The notes under the pieces: generated by a model
What the model was told of the DNA's origin: nothing
The model's input: only the letters and a program-made list of their open reading frames with translations
Database searches by the model: none
From: Xenoacremonium recifei
Taxonomy: Eukaryota > Ascomycota > Sordariomycetes > Hypocreales > Nectriaceae
NCBI GenBank assembly: GCA_012184525.1
Contig: WOFQ01000019.1
Coordinates: 62,001-126,000 of the forward strand
Length of the DNA stretch: 64,000 bases
Reading direction: 5' to 3'
Translations under genes and position numbers: made by a program
Shown here: one piece after another, positions 42,958 through 53,172 of the stretch
Layout of the letters: every line of letters begins with the position of its first letter
How positions within the stretch are numbered: position 1 is the stretch's first letter

Positions 42958-43773
42958 ATGTACTCCTCGGCTGCTGCCGGCCTTCTGGCCACCACTTTTG
43001 CTGCCTCAGTCTCTGCTACTGGCATGCTTGTTCCGCTATACGTGTATCCTTCACCTACCAACTGGGCTCCCGTGTACGATAGTGCGGCAAACCATCCCGA
43101 CCTCGACATACTGGCTGTTGTTAACCCCTACAACGGGCCAGGCCAGACTTATCTGCCTGGCAACAACGATTCCAGCTACATCACCGGAACAGCCACCCTC
43201 AACAGCTACTCCAATATCAAGACCATTGGCTACGTCCGTACGGCCCAAGCCACGTCCCCGACTACTGAGCTGTACAAGAATATTACTGTCTGGGCCGACT
43301 GGGCCACTTATACAGCGGCTGACATTCACGTCGACGGCATTTTCTTCGACGAGTGTGTCGACAACTACTCGTACATCAGTGCGGCCATTGACTACGCCCG
43401 CAACGCGTTCGGCAGTGACATCACAACCATTTGCAACTTCGGAGCTGAAGCCCCTGCCGACTATTACGACATTTGTTCTGTAGTCATAGCCTTCGAAAGC
43501 TTTTTAGCCAACTCCGAGTATCCCGAGTACGAGAGTACCACCACTCTCAACGCCAACATTCCCAGCGGTGATGCTGCCGGAGCGGCAGTGATTGTCCATG
43601 ACTTTACTGGAACAGCTTATGATGGAAGCACTGCCAACACTAGCCTGCTCTCTACGTACATCAACGCAATGAAGTCCTTCGGATTGGGCTGGGCGTACTT
43701 TTGCAGTGGTGGCTATTCAAGCATAACCACCGGCCCTGCTACGCTCGTTCAGGTCGCTGACGATCTCGCGTAG
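42958..43773 (+). CDS. Secreted spherulin-4-family protein (cell-surface, GH135-related)
   Basis: Intronless, 271 residues from the ATG at 42958, chosen because it starts a clear signal peptide (MYSSAAAGLLATTFAASVSA). The mature part begins GMLVPLYVYPSPTNWAPVYD, then ILAVVNPYNGPG, IKTIGYVRTAQA and DGIFFDEC, the order seen in Spherulin4 (PF12138). Its TIM-barrel relatives include the Aspergillus galactosaminogalactan hydrolase Sph3 (GH135). Acidic residues in FFDEC are plausible catalytic ones. Several N-glycosylation sequons are present. It would act on a cell-wall or extracellular polymer. The gene lies next to the alpha-galactosidase on the same strand, a possible extracellular carbohydrate pair. 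The exact activity is not established for most members. Confidence 0.9.
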   Translation: MYSSAAAGLLATTFAASVSATGMLVPLYVYPSPTNWAPVYDSAANHPDLDILAVVNPYNGPGQTYLPGNNDSSYITGTATLNSYSNIKTIGYVRTAQATSPTTELYKNITVWADWATYTAADIHVDGIFFDECVDNYSYISAAIDYARNAFGSDITTICNFGAEAPADYYDICSVVIAFESFLANSEYPEYESTTTLNANIPSGDAAGAAVIVHDFTGTAYDGSTANTSLLSTYINAMKSFGLGWAYFCSGGYSSITTGPATLVQVADDLA

Positions 43774-44111
43774 ACCGGTAGTAGTGTTCAAGCTCTAAGG
43801 AACGAAAGGAACGAGAAAGCAGAGAGTAAATCTTTGGAAGTGAGGGTGGGGGTCGGACGTCGGGGGTATAACTTCCAAATGGGTTCCAAATGGGTAATGA
43901 ACAAAATTTCGATACAAGTACATAGTTATCCCCAACACGGAAATGTTTACCACTACAACTATATTTTCTCAGTCGGTGCATCGGCAATCTCGTGTCCTGT
44001 GACTTCCAGTTGCCCAGACAAGTCACACTGGATGCTTGTATCATTCGCACGTAAATTCATGCCTAGTCAATTTCTTAGAAACGTTGATCAATAAATAGAT
44101 CTCTTATATTG
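43774..44111. other. Intergenic region
   Basis: 3' flank only; nothing recognised. Confidence 0.5.
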
Positions 44112-44180
44112 CCTGAGCCAGATCCCTAGTCAAATCCACATCCCTATCCCTTATCTGGGTCCTTATCCCTATCCTCCACT
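44112..44180 (+). repeat. Degenerate minisatellite, CCAGATCCCTA type
   Basis: Repeated ATCCCTA/ TATCCCT strings with CAGATCC and CTTATC between them; related to the tracts at 45951-46050 and, inverted, at 54566-54735. It lies just downstream of the M20 gene's stop. Confidence 0.65.
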
Positions 44181-44277
44181 GGTCTCTATGTCTGATAATG
44201 AGGGTCATACTTATACTTAATCATATTCGTGCAAGCCTATGCAAGGGGTGTTATATTAGTGCCGCAATGAGCAGCAT

Positions 44278-45666
44278 CTATGCTACAGAAGGGTCTAACG
44301 CGATAGATAGATCCATATCATCAAACTCCTTCTTTACCTTCGCCGCAAACACGTCGTTGGTCATGACCTCCAGAGCAGTAGCTGCCATCGACTTTCCTTG
44401 CAACAGCGTTCTGGCATGCGAGTCCTCTGTCCTGGCTGCTGATGCAAAACCGGGCGTGTGTACATCTCCTGCAGGACTCTCTATGGCAAACGTCGGATGA
44501 ATGCTTGGTACGAGGTACGTAACGTTTCCCATATCCGTACTGTAACAGTCTCGTTCCATCTTCTGTTCAATGGGTGTCTTGAACTTAACGCCGAGTCTTT
44601 CCATGTGTTCAACGTATTTCCCTGCTAGAGTTTCGTTTGTTCGGATGTCCCAATATGCTGGCAGCCAGGTAGTCCGAAGCTCGCACCCTGTAGCTAAAGC
44701 GGCCGCTTCCATACAATTGATGAACTTCTGCTTCAAAACCTTGTATCTTTCTAGGCTTGCAGAACGCACACAGTACTTTGCATTTGCATATGCGGGAATA
44801 ACCCCAGATCGCTGGCCAGCACTCAGAACGACACCTCTGATCCGGTCCGATGGCATGATTTGTTGTCGGAGAAGCCCTATGGATGTTTGAAGGAGAGTCA
44901 TCGCATCTAACGCGTTGATACCCTCCCACGGACTGACCATTGCATGCGCCGGCTTACCAATGTATTCGATGGATAGTTCTGACCCGCACATACTGGATGA
45001 GTATGCAATGTTTTTGGTCCCGCTAAAGGTCAGCATTGGAATTGTCTTAGGTCAAGATGATGGCTTACATCGGATGGACCATAAGGCAACAGAATACATG
45101 TTTATAAGCCCCGGCACGGATCATCTTGATCTTGCCTCCTCCTCCTTCCTCAGCTGGTGTTCCCATGGCTACAATTCTCCCATTAATGTTACAGCGCTTA
45201 ATAGCTTCAGCTGCACCTACGACGGCGGCAAGCCCAGCCGTTGCGATCAGATTGTGACCGCACGCATGCCCTATAGATTCAAGAGCGTCATATCTGCGAA
45301 CTTTGTTTCAGCAACTTTGCTACTAGGACACAAACCCCAACCGAGCTTACTCGAGATTGATGGCAACAGTCCTGCCAGTCTCCGGACCGTACGAGGCTTT
45401 GAAAGCAGTGGGTAAACCGAAAGCTCCCCGCTCCACGGTGAACCCACGACTTTCCAGAAAACCGGTCAGAACTTCATGTGCATGATGCTCTTGATACAAT
45501 ACTTCCGGGTGAGCATGCAGCTAGATTGACGGGCACGGTCAGAACACAATCCAGCCAATCACTTTTATTCTTTCGCTCAACGTACGTCAAGATTGATCTT
45601 CCTGAGATCATCTGCTGCTACGTCAATGGCGGTATCGGATACCTGCTGAAGTGTTGAGTTATCCAT
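44278..45666 (-). CDS. M20-family amidohydrolase (Xaa-Arg dipeptidase / PM20D2-like)
   Basis: Exons on the minus strand: 45666-45586, 45520-45351, 45293-45069, 45022-44278; 406 residues. Metal-site motifs are present in order: LHAHPEVLYQE, EYDALESIGHACGHN, and TPAEEGGGGK. The dimerisation (lid) domain contains SIEYIGKPAHAMVSPWEGINALDAM. The final metal His lies in the TDMGNVTYLVPSIHPTF stretch. The introns have GTACGT, GTAAGC and GTAAGC donors, and each join restores these motifs. Enzymes of this branch cleave N-acylated amino acids or small dipeptides. Cytosolic, no signal peptide. It is followed upstream by a zinc-cluster regulator in divergent orientation and, further on, by an aminotransferase and a transporter, so an amide or amino acid degradation route is the natural reading. 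Confidence 0.93.
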
Positions 45667-45791
45667 GGTAATCTGTCGGACTTTCTAACATGTGGTTGCT
45701 AGTGGGTTGTGGAAGGTATATAGCCTGGGCAGCGAAGAGTTCAAGATGCAGATAGCTTGCGTGTCTACAATGTCGTTTAGACTACAGGTGG

Positions 45792-45803
45792 TTCGGCGCC
45801 GAA
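45792..45803. promoter_or_regulatory. Perfect palindrome TTCGGCGCCGAA upstream of the M20 gene
   Basis: A 12-bp perfect palindrome about 125 bp before the M20 start. It combines the half-sites CGGC and GCCGAA found in the two CGGC-N8-GCCG sites of this cluster, but without a spacer. Confidence 0.45.
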
Positions 45804-45950
45804 AGACCGAAGCGCCAAGAGATCTTGACTACCCGGGAGCTTCATGAGGATGGCTTATCTGTCATACCATTTGTACGGAATGCGATGCCGAGTTAAGTAT
45901 TCAACAGTTTTAGTCGCTTTAATAAACAAATGGATCCATTATTTTCTAAC

Positions 45951-46050
45951 CCGAGCCAGATCCCTATTCTGCATCCAGATCTTGATCCCTAACGCTCATC
46001 CTGAACCGTATCCCTAGTCCAGATCTTCACTCTTATCCTAAGCAGGATCT
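45951..46050 (+). repeat. Degenerate minisatellite, second copy
   Basis: Begins GAGCCAGATCCCTA like the tract at 44112, with further GATCCCTA, CATCCAGATC and TATCCTA strings; the preceding 30 bp are also similar (AAATGGATC versus AAATAGATC). Same orientation as 44112. Confidence 0.65.
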
Positions 46051-46402
46051 CTATACTTTAAGTATCTATAAGCTACCTTTGATCTTCAAGTAGAAACTCT
46101 CTCATATCAAGAAGGCCTTGTTTTATTGTGTAGGTTAATGCTACTCAAATCAGGATATCTGGTGCGAAGAGAGAAAGTATCCCGTGCGGATGGTATTACT
46201 CAAATAGAGGGACATTCGGCACGCTTCGGAAATACGCCTGGAGTAGGCAGCCGGATAAGTTCTCAATGGACCCAGTCAAGTCAATCATCATGCGATGTTT
46301 TGTTGTTTCCACAGCCACTGCATCATTATTGAGATAGGCTACCTCTTAGGGTATAAGAGCTACGGTGGTTGGCCGGCCCTGAGGACGATCAAGTGCGGGG
46401 CT

Positions 46403-46418
46403 CGGCGATAAAACGCCG
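46403..46418. promoter_or_regulatory. CGGC-N8-GCCG inverted repeat in the regulator promoter
   Basis: CGGCGATAAAACGCCG, about 130 bp upstream of the regulator ATG at 46545. Paired CGG half-sites are typical for Zn2Cys6 dimers; the same spacing recurs at 50659. Autoregulation is inferred. Confidence 0.55.
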
Positions 46419-46544
46419 AACCCAAACTTCTCATCAACCGGCACTTCGAGTTTGCCCTTGTCGTGTTTGTTGGGTGTGCGCTCTCTTTCTGCCGGACGTA
46501 TGCCTCCGAAAAGTGCCTTTCTCCGCCCCGTTTGATCGGCCAGG

Positions 46545-48886
46545 ATGGAGAGTCCATCTGTCAAGGCGTGCGTGCGCTGCCATCGCAAGAAGATCAGGGT
46601 GAGTTTTCCTTCGGTCCAGATCCGAGCTTAGGCTAATGTCCGTGGAAGTGTACCGGATATCCAAACTGTAGGAATTGCGGCAATGCCAACGTGCCGTGTG
46701 AACAATACATTCGCCCTAGAAAGAGTGATAGTATCAAGTAGGTTCATTTTTAGTCACAGGTTTTATCATCTCAAGCTCATACATGGCGTGTAGAGCGCTC
46801 AACCAAGCCAAGCAGAGGGTGCAGTGGCTTGAGGATGAACTTCGATCATGCTTCAACATCGATTGCAGTACCTTGCCTACTGGGACATCCTTAGCTTCTA
46901 TCTTGGGCAGTGCATCAATCGCAAGACATCATGGAATATCCAGTCCGTTGGATCAGAGGGACGAGCCAATCGCTGAGATCCGTACTGTTTCCGCCGATAC
47001 TCCATCGCATGGAGGCTCGGAAAATACTCTGGAAGCCCCTGACATTAGTTTGCTTGCACTGAACGCGACCGGAGAGATGAAATACCTGGGCCCAAGCAGT
47101 GGTTCGTTTTTCTCTGCGTACGCAACGACAATCGCCAGGTCCTTCATCACCAACCGCGCAAGCTCCAAAGAACCACCGTTCGATCTCACGACAGGCGAAG
47201 CATCCCCTCCCAGAATCGTTGAGCCTCGAGTCCTGCTTCCGGAAGATGTATCACTCCTACTCAAATCCTACCGGATGTGGGTTCATCCTCTGTACCCTCT
47301 GTTGAATCCAGATACCCTACAGGAGCTAGCTACGAGATGCTGTAATCGGCAGGCAACACCAGATAATACCAATAGTCGCCCTGGAGAATGCAGCGAAATG
47401 GCCATTTTCTATCTCGTCATGGCTCTAGGTGCTACCAATTACAGCAATACAATCAGGCAGATGCCGTCAAGTATACGGCAGCGAGACTTCCTGGATACTT
47501 CACCGTCCTCACTCTACTCTAAGGCAATGCAGTACATTGATCGCGACTCTCGATGCCTACAACCGAGCATTTCAATGATACAAATAGTGCTCCTCATTTC
47601 GATATATAGCTCTTTTGGGCCAGTTGGATCAAGTCAATGGCAATTGGCAGGAATAGCCATGCGCGTAAGTTATGATTCCAGTGTTCAATCAAAAGTAGCA
47701 CTCGCGATTGCTCACAACTATAGGTGGCTATCGAGATAGGCTTGCATTGCTCTGCAAGAACCTGGCAAGTACCACAGGACCAATTAGACGAGCGCAACCG
47801 TGCATTTTGGACGGCATACCAGGTCGAAATCAGTCTTGCGTACAACCTCGGGCGTCCGCCATCGATTCGCGACGAAAATATCACGTCTAATTTGCCAGCT
47901 CTCAACGGAGACACAGCGATGGGTATCTATCACATAAGGCATCGGCAGATCCAAAGCAAAATAGTGTCACAAGTTTATTGTGACACCAAGGTTGCAGGCC
48001 GTGTATCACTGGATGACGCCCAGAGAGCTATCGCCAAGCTCCAAGATGAACTAGATATCTGGAGGACCGGATTGCCTTCAGTCATGGCTGAGTCTGAAGG
48101 AAGATTGGCCTACCCAGCTAGGTATGTCGTGAGACTCATCTCAGTGATGGCAAGCAGACTAACTTTTCAAGCTATTGGGAACGGTTGTATCATGGCACGT
48201 CCTTCGTTCTACACCGATCTAGTCCACTTTGCCCGCACCCTTCCGTGGAGTCACTCGAACGATGCATCCGGTCTGCCGCGACTTATATCGATTGTATGGC
48301 TGACATCCTACGGAATAGCCATGTGCCTCTGACCTGGATGTTGATTCAAGGCATCTTGTTTGCCGGCCTGACGATGCTAGTCACAGCAAGAACTGGCTTC
48401 CAAGCATTGGCTCGAAGCGCAGGCGTGGCTTTCCTGCTAGTAGACCTTCCTTCATGGACCAGGAAGTGTTCGATATGTCTGGCAATAATGAATGAGCGTT
48501 GGAGTGAAAGTTTACTTTTGAAGCTAGACAGCCAATTCGAAGCTCTGGCGAATGACACGCTCAGGAGCATATCCTCACTCCTCACCCAACAAACAACAGG
48601 CGTTACTCCGCATCAGATTTCAACAGTTTCGAATAATACCATGGATTTTGGGATGCAGACACAAGCTAGTATTCCAAGGGATGAACTACAGAGTAATGTT
48701 TTCTCTTTTAATCCAGCAAATGGACCAGATGAATGGGAAAACATGCAGTTCTTCCGGGAATTTCTCGGAATCGACGATGTGCCAACATTTTGGGACGTTT
48801 TGCCATTCGATTGGGATATGGCCTCATTGCCTCTCAGTGAAAATGATACGTCTATTATCTATCCAAATACAGGAGACTTGAGATAA
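46545..48886 (+). CDS. Zn2Cys6 fungal-type transcription factor, five exons
   Basis: Exons 46545-46598, 46649-46737, 46794-47664, 47724-48121, 48172-48886; 708 residues. The zinc cluster is canonical: Cys 9, 12, 19, 25, 28 and 35 (CX2CX6CX5CX2CX6C), with intron 1 (GTGAGT..GGAAG) directly before the third Cys. The helical linker QAKQRVQWLEDELRSC follows the cluster. The middle homology region includes MWVHPLYPLLNPDTLQELA, MAIFYLVMALGATN, LVLISIYSSFGP-like sequence, and after intron 3 (GTAAGT) RNRAFWTAYQVEISLAYNLGRPPSI. Intron 4 (GTATGT) joins PAS to YWERLYHGTSFVLHRSSP. Nuclear. It sits at the centre of the M20/aminotransferase/transporter group and has a CGGC-N8-GCCG site in its own promoter; it is the best candidate for the cluster's regulator. 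Confidence 0.92.
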
Positions 48887-49020
48887 ATACTGGTTATTTA
48901 ATTGCAAGAGAAATCTGAATTGTACTACATATTTTGTGTCTGCCTCGATTAGCTGTTCGTGATGTTTAATTATGTCTATAATCTAATTCCTGCCAAATGA
49001 TCAAAAAGGCTTCTTTAATC

Positions 49021-50518
49021 TCAAGATCTCAACTTATCCACCGCTTGTCGAATCCCCTTAATTGCTTCTTCCAGTAGAGGGAGCTCTACTGACGTACCCT
49101 TTGACGCAGAAGCAAGAAGCTCGTATCCCTTTTCATATCGGACTTCACTGTTCGAAAAGTATAGGTAGCTCGTGGCCATCCGGAGCCTGTACTTGCCACC
49201 CGGAGAACCCGCGTCGTCTTCGCCGAAAGCTGAGCCAGGAAGGGCTGCGATTCCGCACTCCTCGATCAACCATTTTGACAACTGAAGACTTGTGGTTATA
49301 CCGAGAGCTTGCAATTGTTTTGTGTATGGGTGAAACGATGGGTAAACATAGAAGGACCCATTGGGCCGAGGGACAGCCAGTCCACAATCATGAAGAGCCT
49401 CATACAGCTTCAAAGTACATTGCTTGTGAAGCAACCTCACTTGCTGTCGGTAAAGGTCCATATCAGGTGTGATGTCAAATGCAATTGCAGCTGCCTCTTG
49501 GGCGGGCGCCGACGCAGCACTCCAACATTCAGAGGCATATGCGAGAACTGCTTTCTGTACCGTTTCACCAAAGAGGTTATTCGGGAAAACAGCGAACCCG
49601 ACTCGCCAGCCTCCAGCAGAATATGTCTAGTCGCGATTAGTACACAAGGAGTGATTGCCAGGGTAGGCAACTCTCACCTTTGACAAACCGCCTGTCAAGA
49701 CTTTGAAGCCTGAGTTGAACCGGGAACCGGAGCAAGCGCTATTGTCCTGGCCTGCAAACCAGATGTCCGCGTATATCTCATCGCTGATTAGTACAATATT
49801 GTGTGTTTGGCAGAATTTGCTGATCAATTCGAGATTCTCGTCCGAGAATGCCTGGCCAGTCGGATTCGACGGGGTATTGATCAGCATTATGCGAGGATCG
49901 CTCCCATTCGCAATTGCCTTAGAGAATGCTGCTTCCAGAGCGGACTCTGTATTCTTCTGTTAGCATGTAACTTCGTGGGAATTTAGTCTGAAGTCCCGTA
50001 CCGGTTATAGTATGGCGGTCATCCTCGTCAGTTTCCACCCAGGTGAGTCGCTTGCCGGCATGGAGCACCTGGGGCTCATAGCTGACCCAGGAAGGACGCG
50101 GCAGAAGCACATCGCCGTCGAGAATGTCGAACAAAGCGAAGAGCAGAGGCTTAGATCCAGGGGCGACAACTACCTGTGCAGCTTGAATGGGAATTTGCAG
50201 ACGACGGGATTGGAATTTAGCAATTGACTAATACAAAGTCAATTGTCTTGAACCGAAAACTTTAGACCGGGGACGCACCTCTCTCAGCTCCATCAGCCCA
50301 GCGACTGGAAGGTAGCTGCTGACATTGCTTGCAGCTCGATGTGCAGAAAGAACATCTTTTTGAATGGGAAAGGTTGCCTCGCCAAACCCAAGGTGGATGA
50401 CCTTTTTCCCTTTCTTGAGACGTTCTTGAACTAGTTCATTGATTTGTAGAGTTGGAGACAAATGAAGTTGCTGGCCAACCTTTGTCAGCGGACTTCTGAT
50501 TGCCTCAAGCGAACCCAT
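49021..50518 (-). CDS. Class I/II PLP-dependent aminotransferase
   Basis: Exons on the minus strand: 50518-50279, 50227-50002, 49946-49678, 49626-49021; 446 residues. N-terminal LVQERLKKGKKVIHLGFGEATFP is the substrate arm; YLPVAGLMELRE follows. LPRPSWVSYEPQV, INTPSNPTGQAFSDENL and VLISDEIYADIWF (Asp and Tyr of the PLP pocket) are standard for fold type I. Lys245 in GLSKTYSAGGWRVGF binds PLP and is the last codon of exon 3. YRLRMATSY holds the carboxylate-binding Arg. Such enzymes move the amino group to 2-oxoglutarate or pyruvate. Donor specificity is not visible. It diverges from the transporter gene over 381 bp, and together with the M20 amidohydrolase it could deaminate the released amino acid. 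Confidence 0.93.
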
Positions 50519-50658
50519 TTTGACTAAGACTGAGGATTGGTTAATCTCGGTTAATAGCTTACGGCAACGGCAGCGTTATCAGTTCCTTTTATCCCCGTAC
50601 TGATTCTTCCGTGCTTTGCAAGACGGAGCCGTCGCGGAGCTCTAGTGGTTCTATTACA

Positions 50659-50674
50659 CGGCGATTTTATGCCG
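50659..50674. promoter_or_regulatory. CGGC-N8-GCCG inverted repeat in the aminotransferase/transporter promoter
   Basis: CGGCGATTTTATGCCG, midway in the 381-bp divergent promoter (141 bp from one start, 226 bp from the other). It matches the spacing and the CGGCGAT half of the site at 46403. Confidence 0.6.
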
Positions 50675-50899
50675 AAATGCCACCACCGACTCCGCTGATA
50701 AGACGTCGGTCTTCTCGCGCCGATTGGCTGGAAGCTCCGCAGATCCTACCTGCATCACACTACCTGATAGGAAGTATCCTCGGCATGTTGTTGGGCGAGT
50801 ATTTATATCCAGGGATTGGTTTCCTTGTGGCCGCGATCGACGCAACGAGGAGTTGTAAAACTGCCACCGTCTCATCTCATCTCTAATACGCCTTGCATA

Positions 50900-53000
50900 A
50901 TGACCGTTCAGCAACCGCACGCGGATGCAGTGCACCCTGTGCGTCTAGAAGGGGCTGACGTCACAACGAAGAAGAGAGATTCTGAGACTGTCGACATCCC
51001 GATTCAGAAAGGAGAGATCAGCAATGCCAACGCAGATGTGGCCTTGCAGCTGGTGGGCGGGACAGCTGTTGTTGACATTGACCCTGCTCTGATGCGCCGA
51101 ACACTACGAAAGATCGATCTCCGTGTGCTTCCTCTCTTAGGGTTCGAGATTCACCTACACCCCTTCCTTGTGAATGAACGCTCACAAACTATGACATGCA
51201 GATTGACCACGATGCTTCAGTTCCTCGACAAGTCAACTCTGGGTTATGCAGCTATCTTTGGAATCACGGAAGATACAGTAAGAGATCGCGCTCTTATGGA
51301 TATGCCTACAGAACACAGCTCATGTTTCAACCCAGCATCTTCATGGAACAGAGTACTCGTGGTTGGCAAGCATCTTCTATTTTGGTATGTTGGAAGCCTT
51401 GCATTTAGAAGAAGTATTATAACTAAGGGCCGTAGGTTATCTTTGTGTGCAGCCACTCGCAGCGAATCTGTTGCAAAAGTTTCCTCCGGCCAAATGTTTG
51501 GCTGTCAGCGTCTTTCTCTGGGGAGTGATACTTTTTATGCATATTGTCTGCAATAACTGGAGTGGTCTCATGGCGGTTCGATTTTTCCTTGGGATGGCCG
51601 AGGGAGTGTAAGCGACAAATGAATACACCCTCTGCAATACTTACTGATTATTATATAGTGTCACGCCAGCTTTCATGCTTATTAGCACTGGATGGTACGC
51701 AAGAAAAGACCAGCCTCTACGTATGGGTATCTGGTTCTCGTTCAACGGTGTCGCTGGAGTTTTTGGAGGCTTGTTGGCTTATGGCCTTGGTCACATTAAT
51801 GCCAGCATTGCGTCGTGGAAATGGATGTTCATTTTAACGGGAGGGCTCTCAGTTATCTGGTCTGTCGCTCTTTGGTTCTTCCTCCCAGACCACCAAGGAA
51901 AGGCTTGGTTCTTCAATGACGAAGAGAAACGGGCTTCCATCGAGATGGTGCGCTACAACCACACAGGAATTTACAACAACAAGTTCAAGCGTTCTCAATT
52001 AGTTGAGGCGATGACTGACGTAAAGACGTGGACCTTCCTCATTATGGCAGTGGTATGGAACGTTCCCAACTCGATTGCCACGGTTTGTCATCCAGATTTC
52101 AGCGAGCAACTGACATCAGCTAATTTGACTTAGTTTGGCAACTTGGTCATTGAAAACTTCGACTTTGGCGTGCTGGAGACTACCTTGGTATGATTCAATT
52201 GCCGGCCGTTAAGCCTCAAATTTTGAACTAACCACTCCGTTCTGTTTTAGTTGGGTATGCCCGGAGGCGGTACAGAGGTCGTCGTTATGCTGATTATCAC
52301 GTATCTCTGCCTTCTCAGGCCAAACTTGAGAGCGTGGTGTATGGCAGCCGCGTTAATCATCGCGCTGGTAGGATCAATTATGGTGTTTGCAGCTCCATAC
52401 AAAAACAAAGCGGTATTGCTAGCTGGCTACTATATGGTACGATACTTCAGCAATCGGCGTTTTCCATGCGTACTAATGGTGATTGGGGCAAAGATTTATG
52501 CGTTCCCAACAGGGTACATTCTGCTCTTGGCGATGGCCTCTGCGAATGTCGCTGGCCATACCAAAAAGGTTGTGACGAATTCTGCTATGATGGTGGGATA
52601 CAGTGTAGGGAAGTAAGTATGCGCTCTCTCATTGCTATGTCCATATGTATTGACTCCTGCCAGCATTATTGGGCCACAGTTCTTCTTGACGCGTCAAGTA
52701 CCACGTTATCGTAAGTATTGCTTCATCATAAATATTCCGCTTTTTACCACATAACCAGTTTGAAATCAGAAGATAACATTACTCGTTTATATAGGACTTG
52801 GAATTGGGTCTTGCATGGTTTCATTCGCTATTCTGATTGCTCTGACAATTTTCCTGCGATTCTATCTTGCTTGGCAGAACAAGACCAGGGCGGCAGTGAG
52901 AGATCAGGTCGAGATGCAGACCTCCGAGATGGAAGAGTCACAGTACGACTTCCAGAATCTTACCGACAAGGAGAACCCTCTTTTCATCTATGTCTATTGA
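50900..53000 (+). CDS. DAL5/allantoate-permease-type MFS transporter, ten exons
   Basis: Exons 50900-51141, 51202-51277, 51336-51384, 51436-51607, 51659-52082, 52134-52187, 52251-52436, 52494-52612, 52664-52710, 52795-53000; 524 residues. Key blocks restored by splicing: LRKIDLRVLPLLG joined to LTTMLQFLDKSTLGYAA, EYSWLASIFYFGYL, the loop WSGLMAVRFFLGMAEGVVTPAFMLI, DQPLRMGIWFSFNG, NFDFGVLETTLLGMPGGGTE, and SANVAGHTKKVVTNSAMMVGYSVGNIIGPQFF. These define the anion:cation symporter family. Introns 1 (60 bp, GTTCGA donor) and 7 (57 bp) are multiples of three without stops, so retention would add residues instead of truncating. Plasma membrane. Cargo is probably a carboxylate or amide used by the neighbouring enzymes (inference). 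Confidence 0.9.
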
Positions 53001-53172
53001 TACGCTATTTTGATCAATATATTCCGGGCGCCTGAGATTACTTACTAGTAGTATTTTTTATATAGTTGCACATTGATGCTTTGATTTCCATACATGCGAA
53101 CCAAAGAGGCCCCCGATTTCTGTGTTCCTGGTCCTTACCTGTAATATTGTATACGTCATATATATTGCTTAG

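Noticed and set aside
50900..53000. Transporter as a pseudogene because frames change many times
   Set aside because: Nine ordinary introns restore one continuous 524-residue protein with all family motifs.
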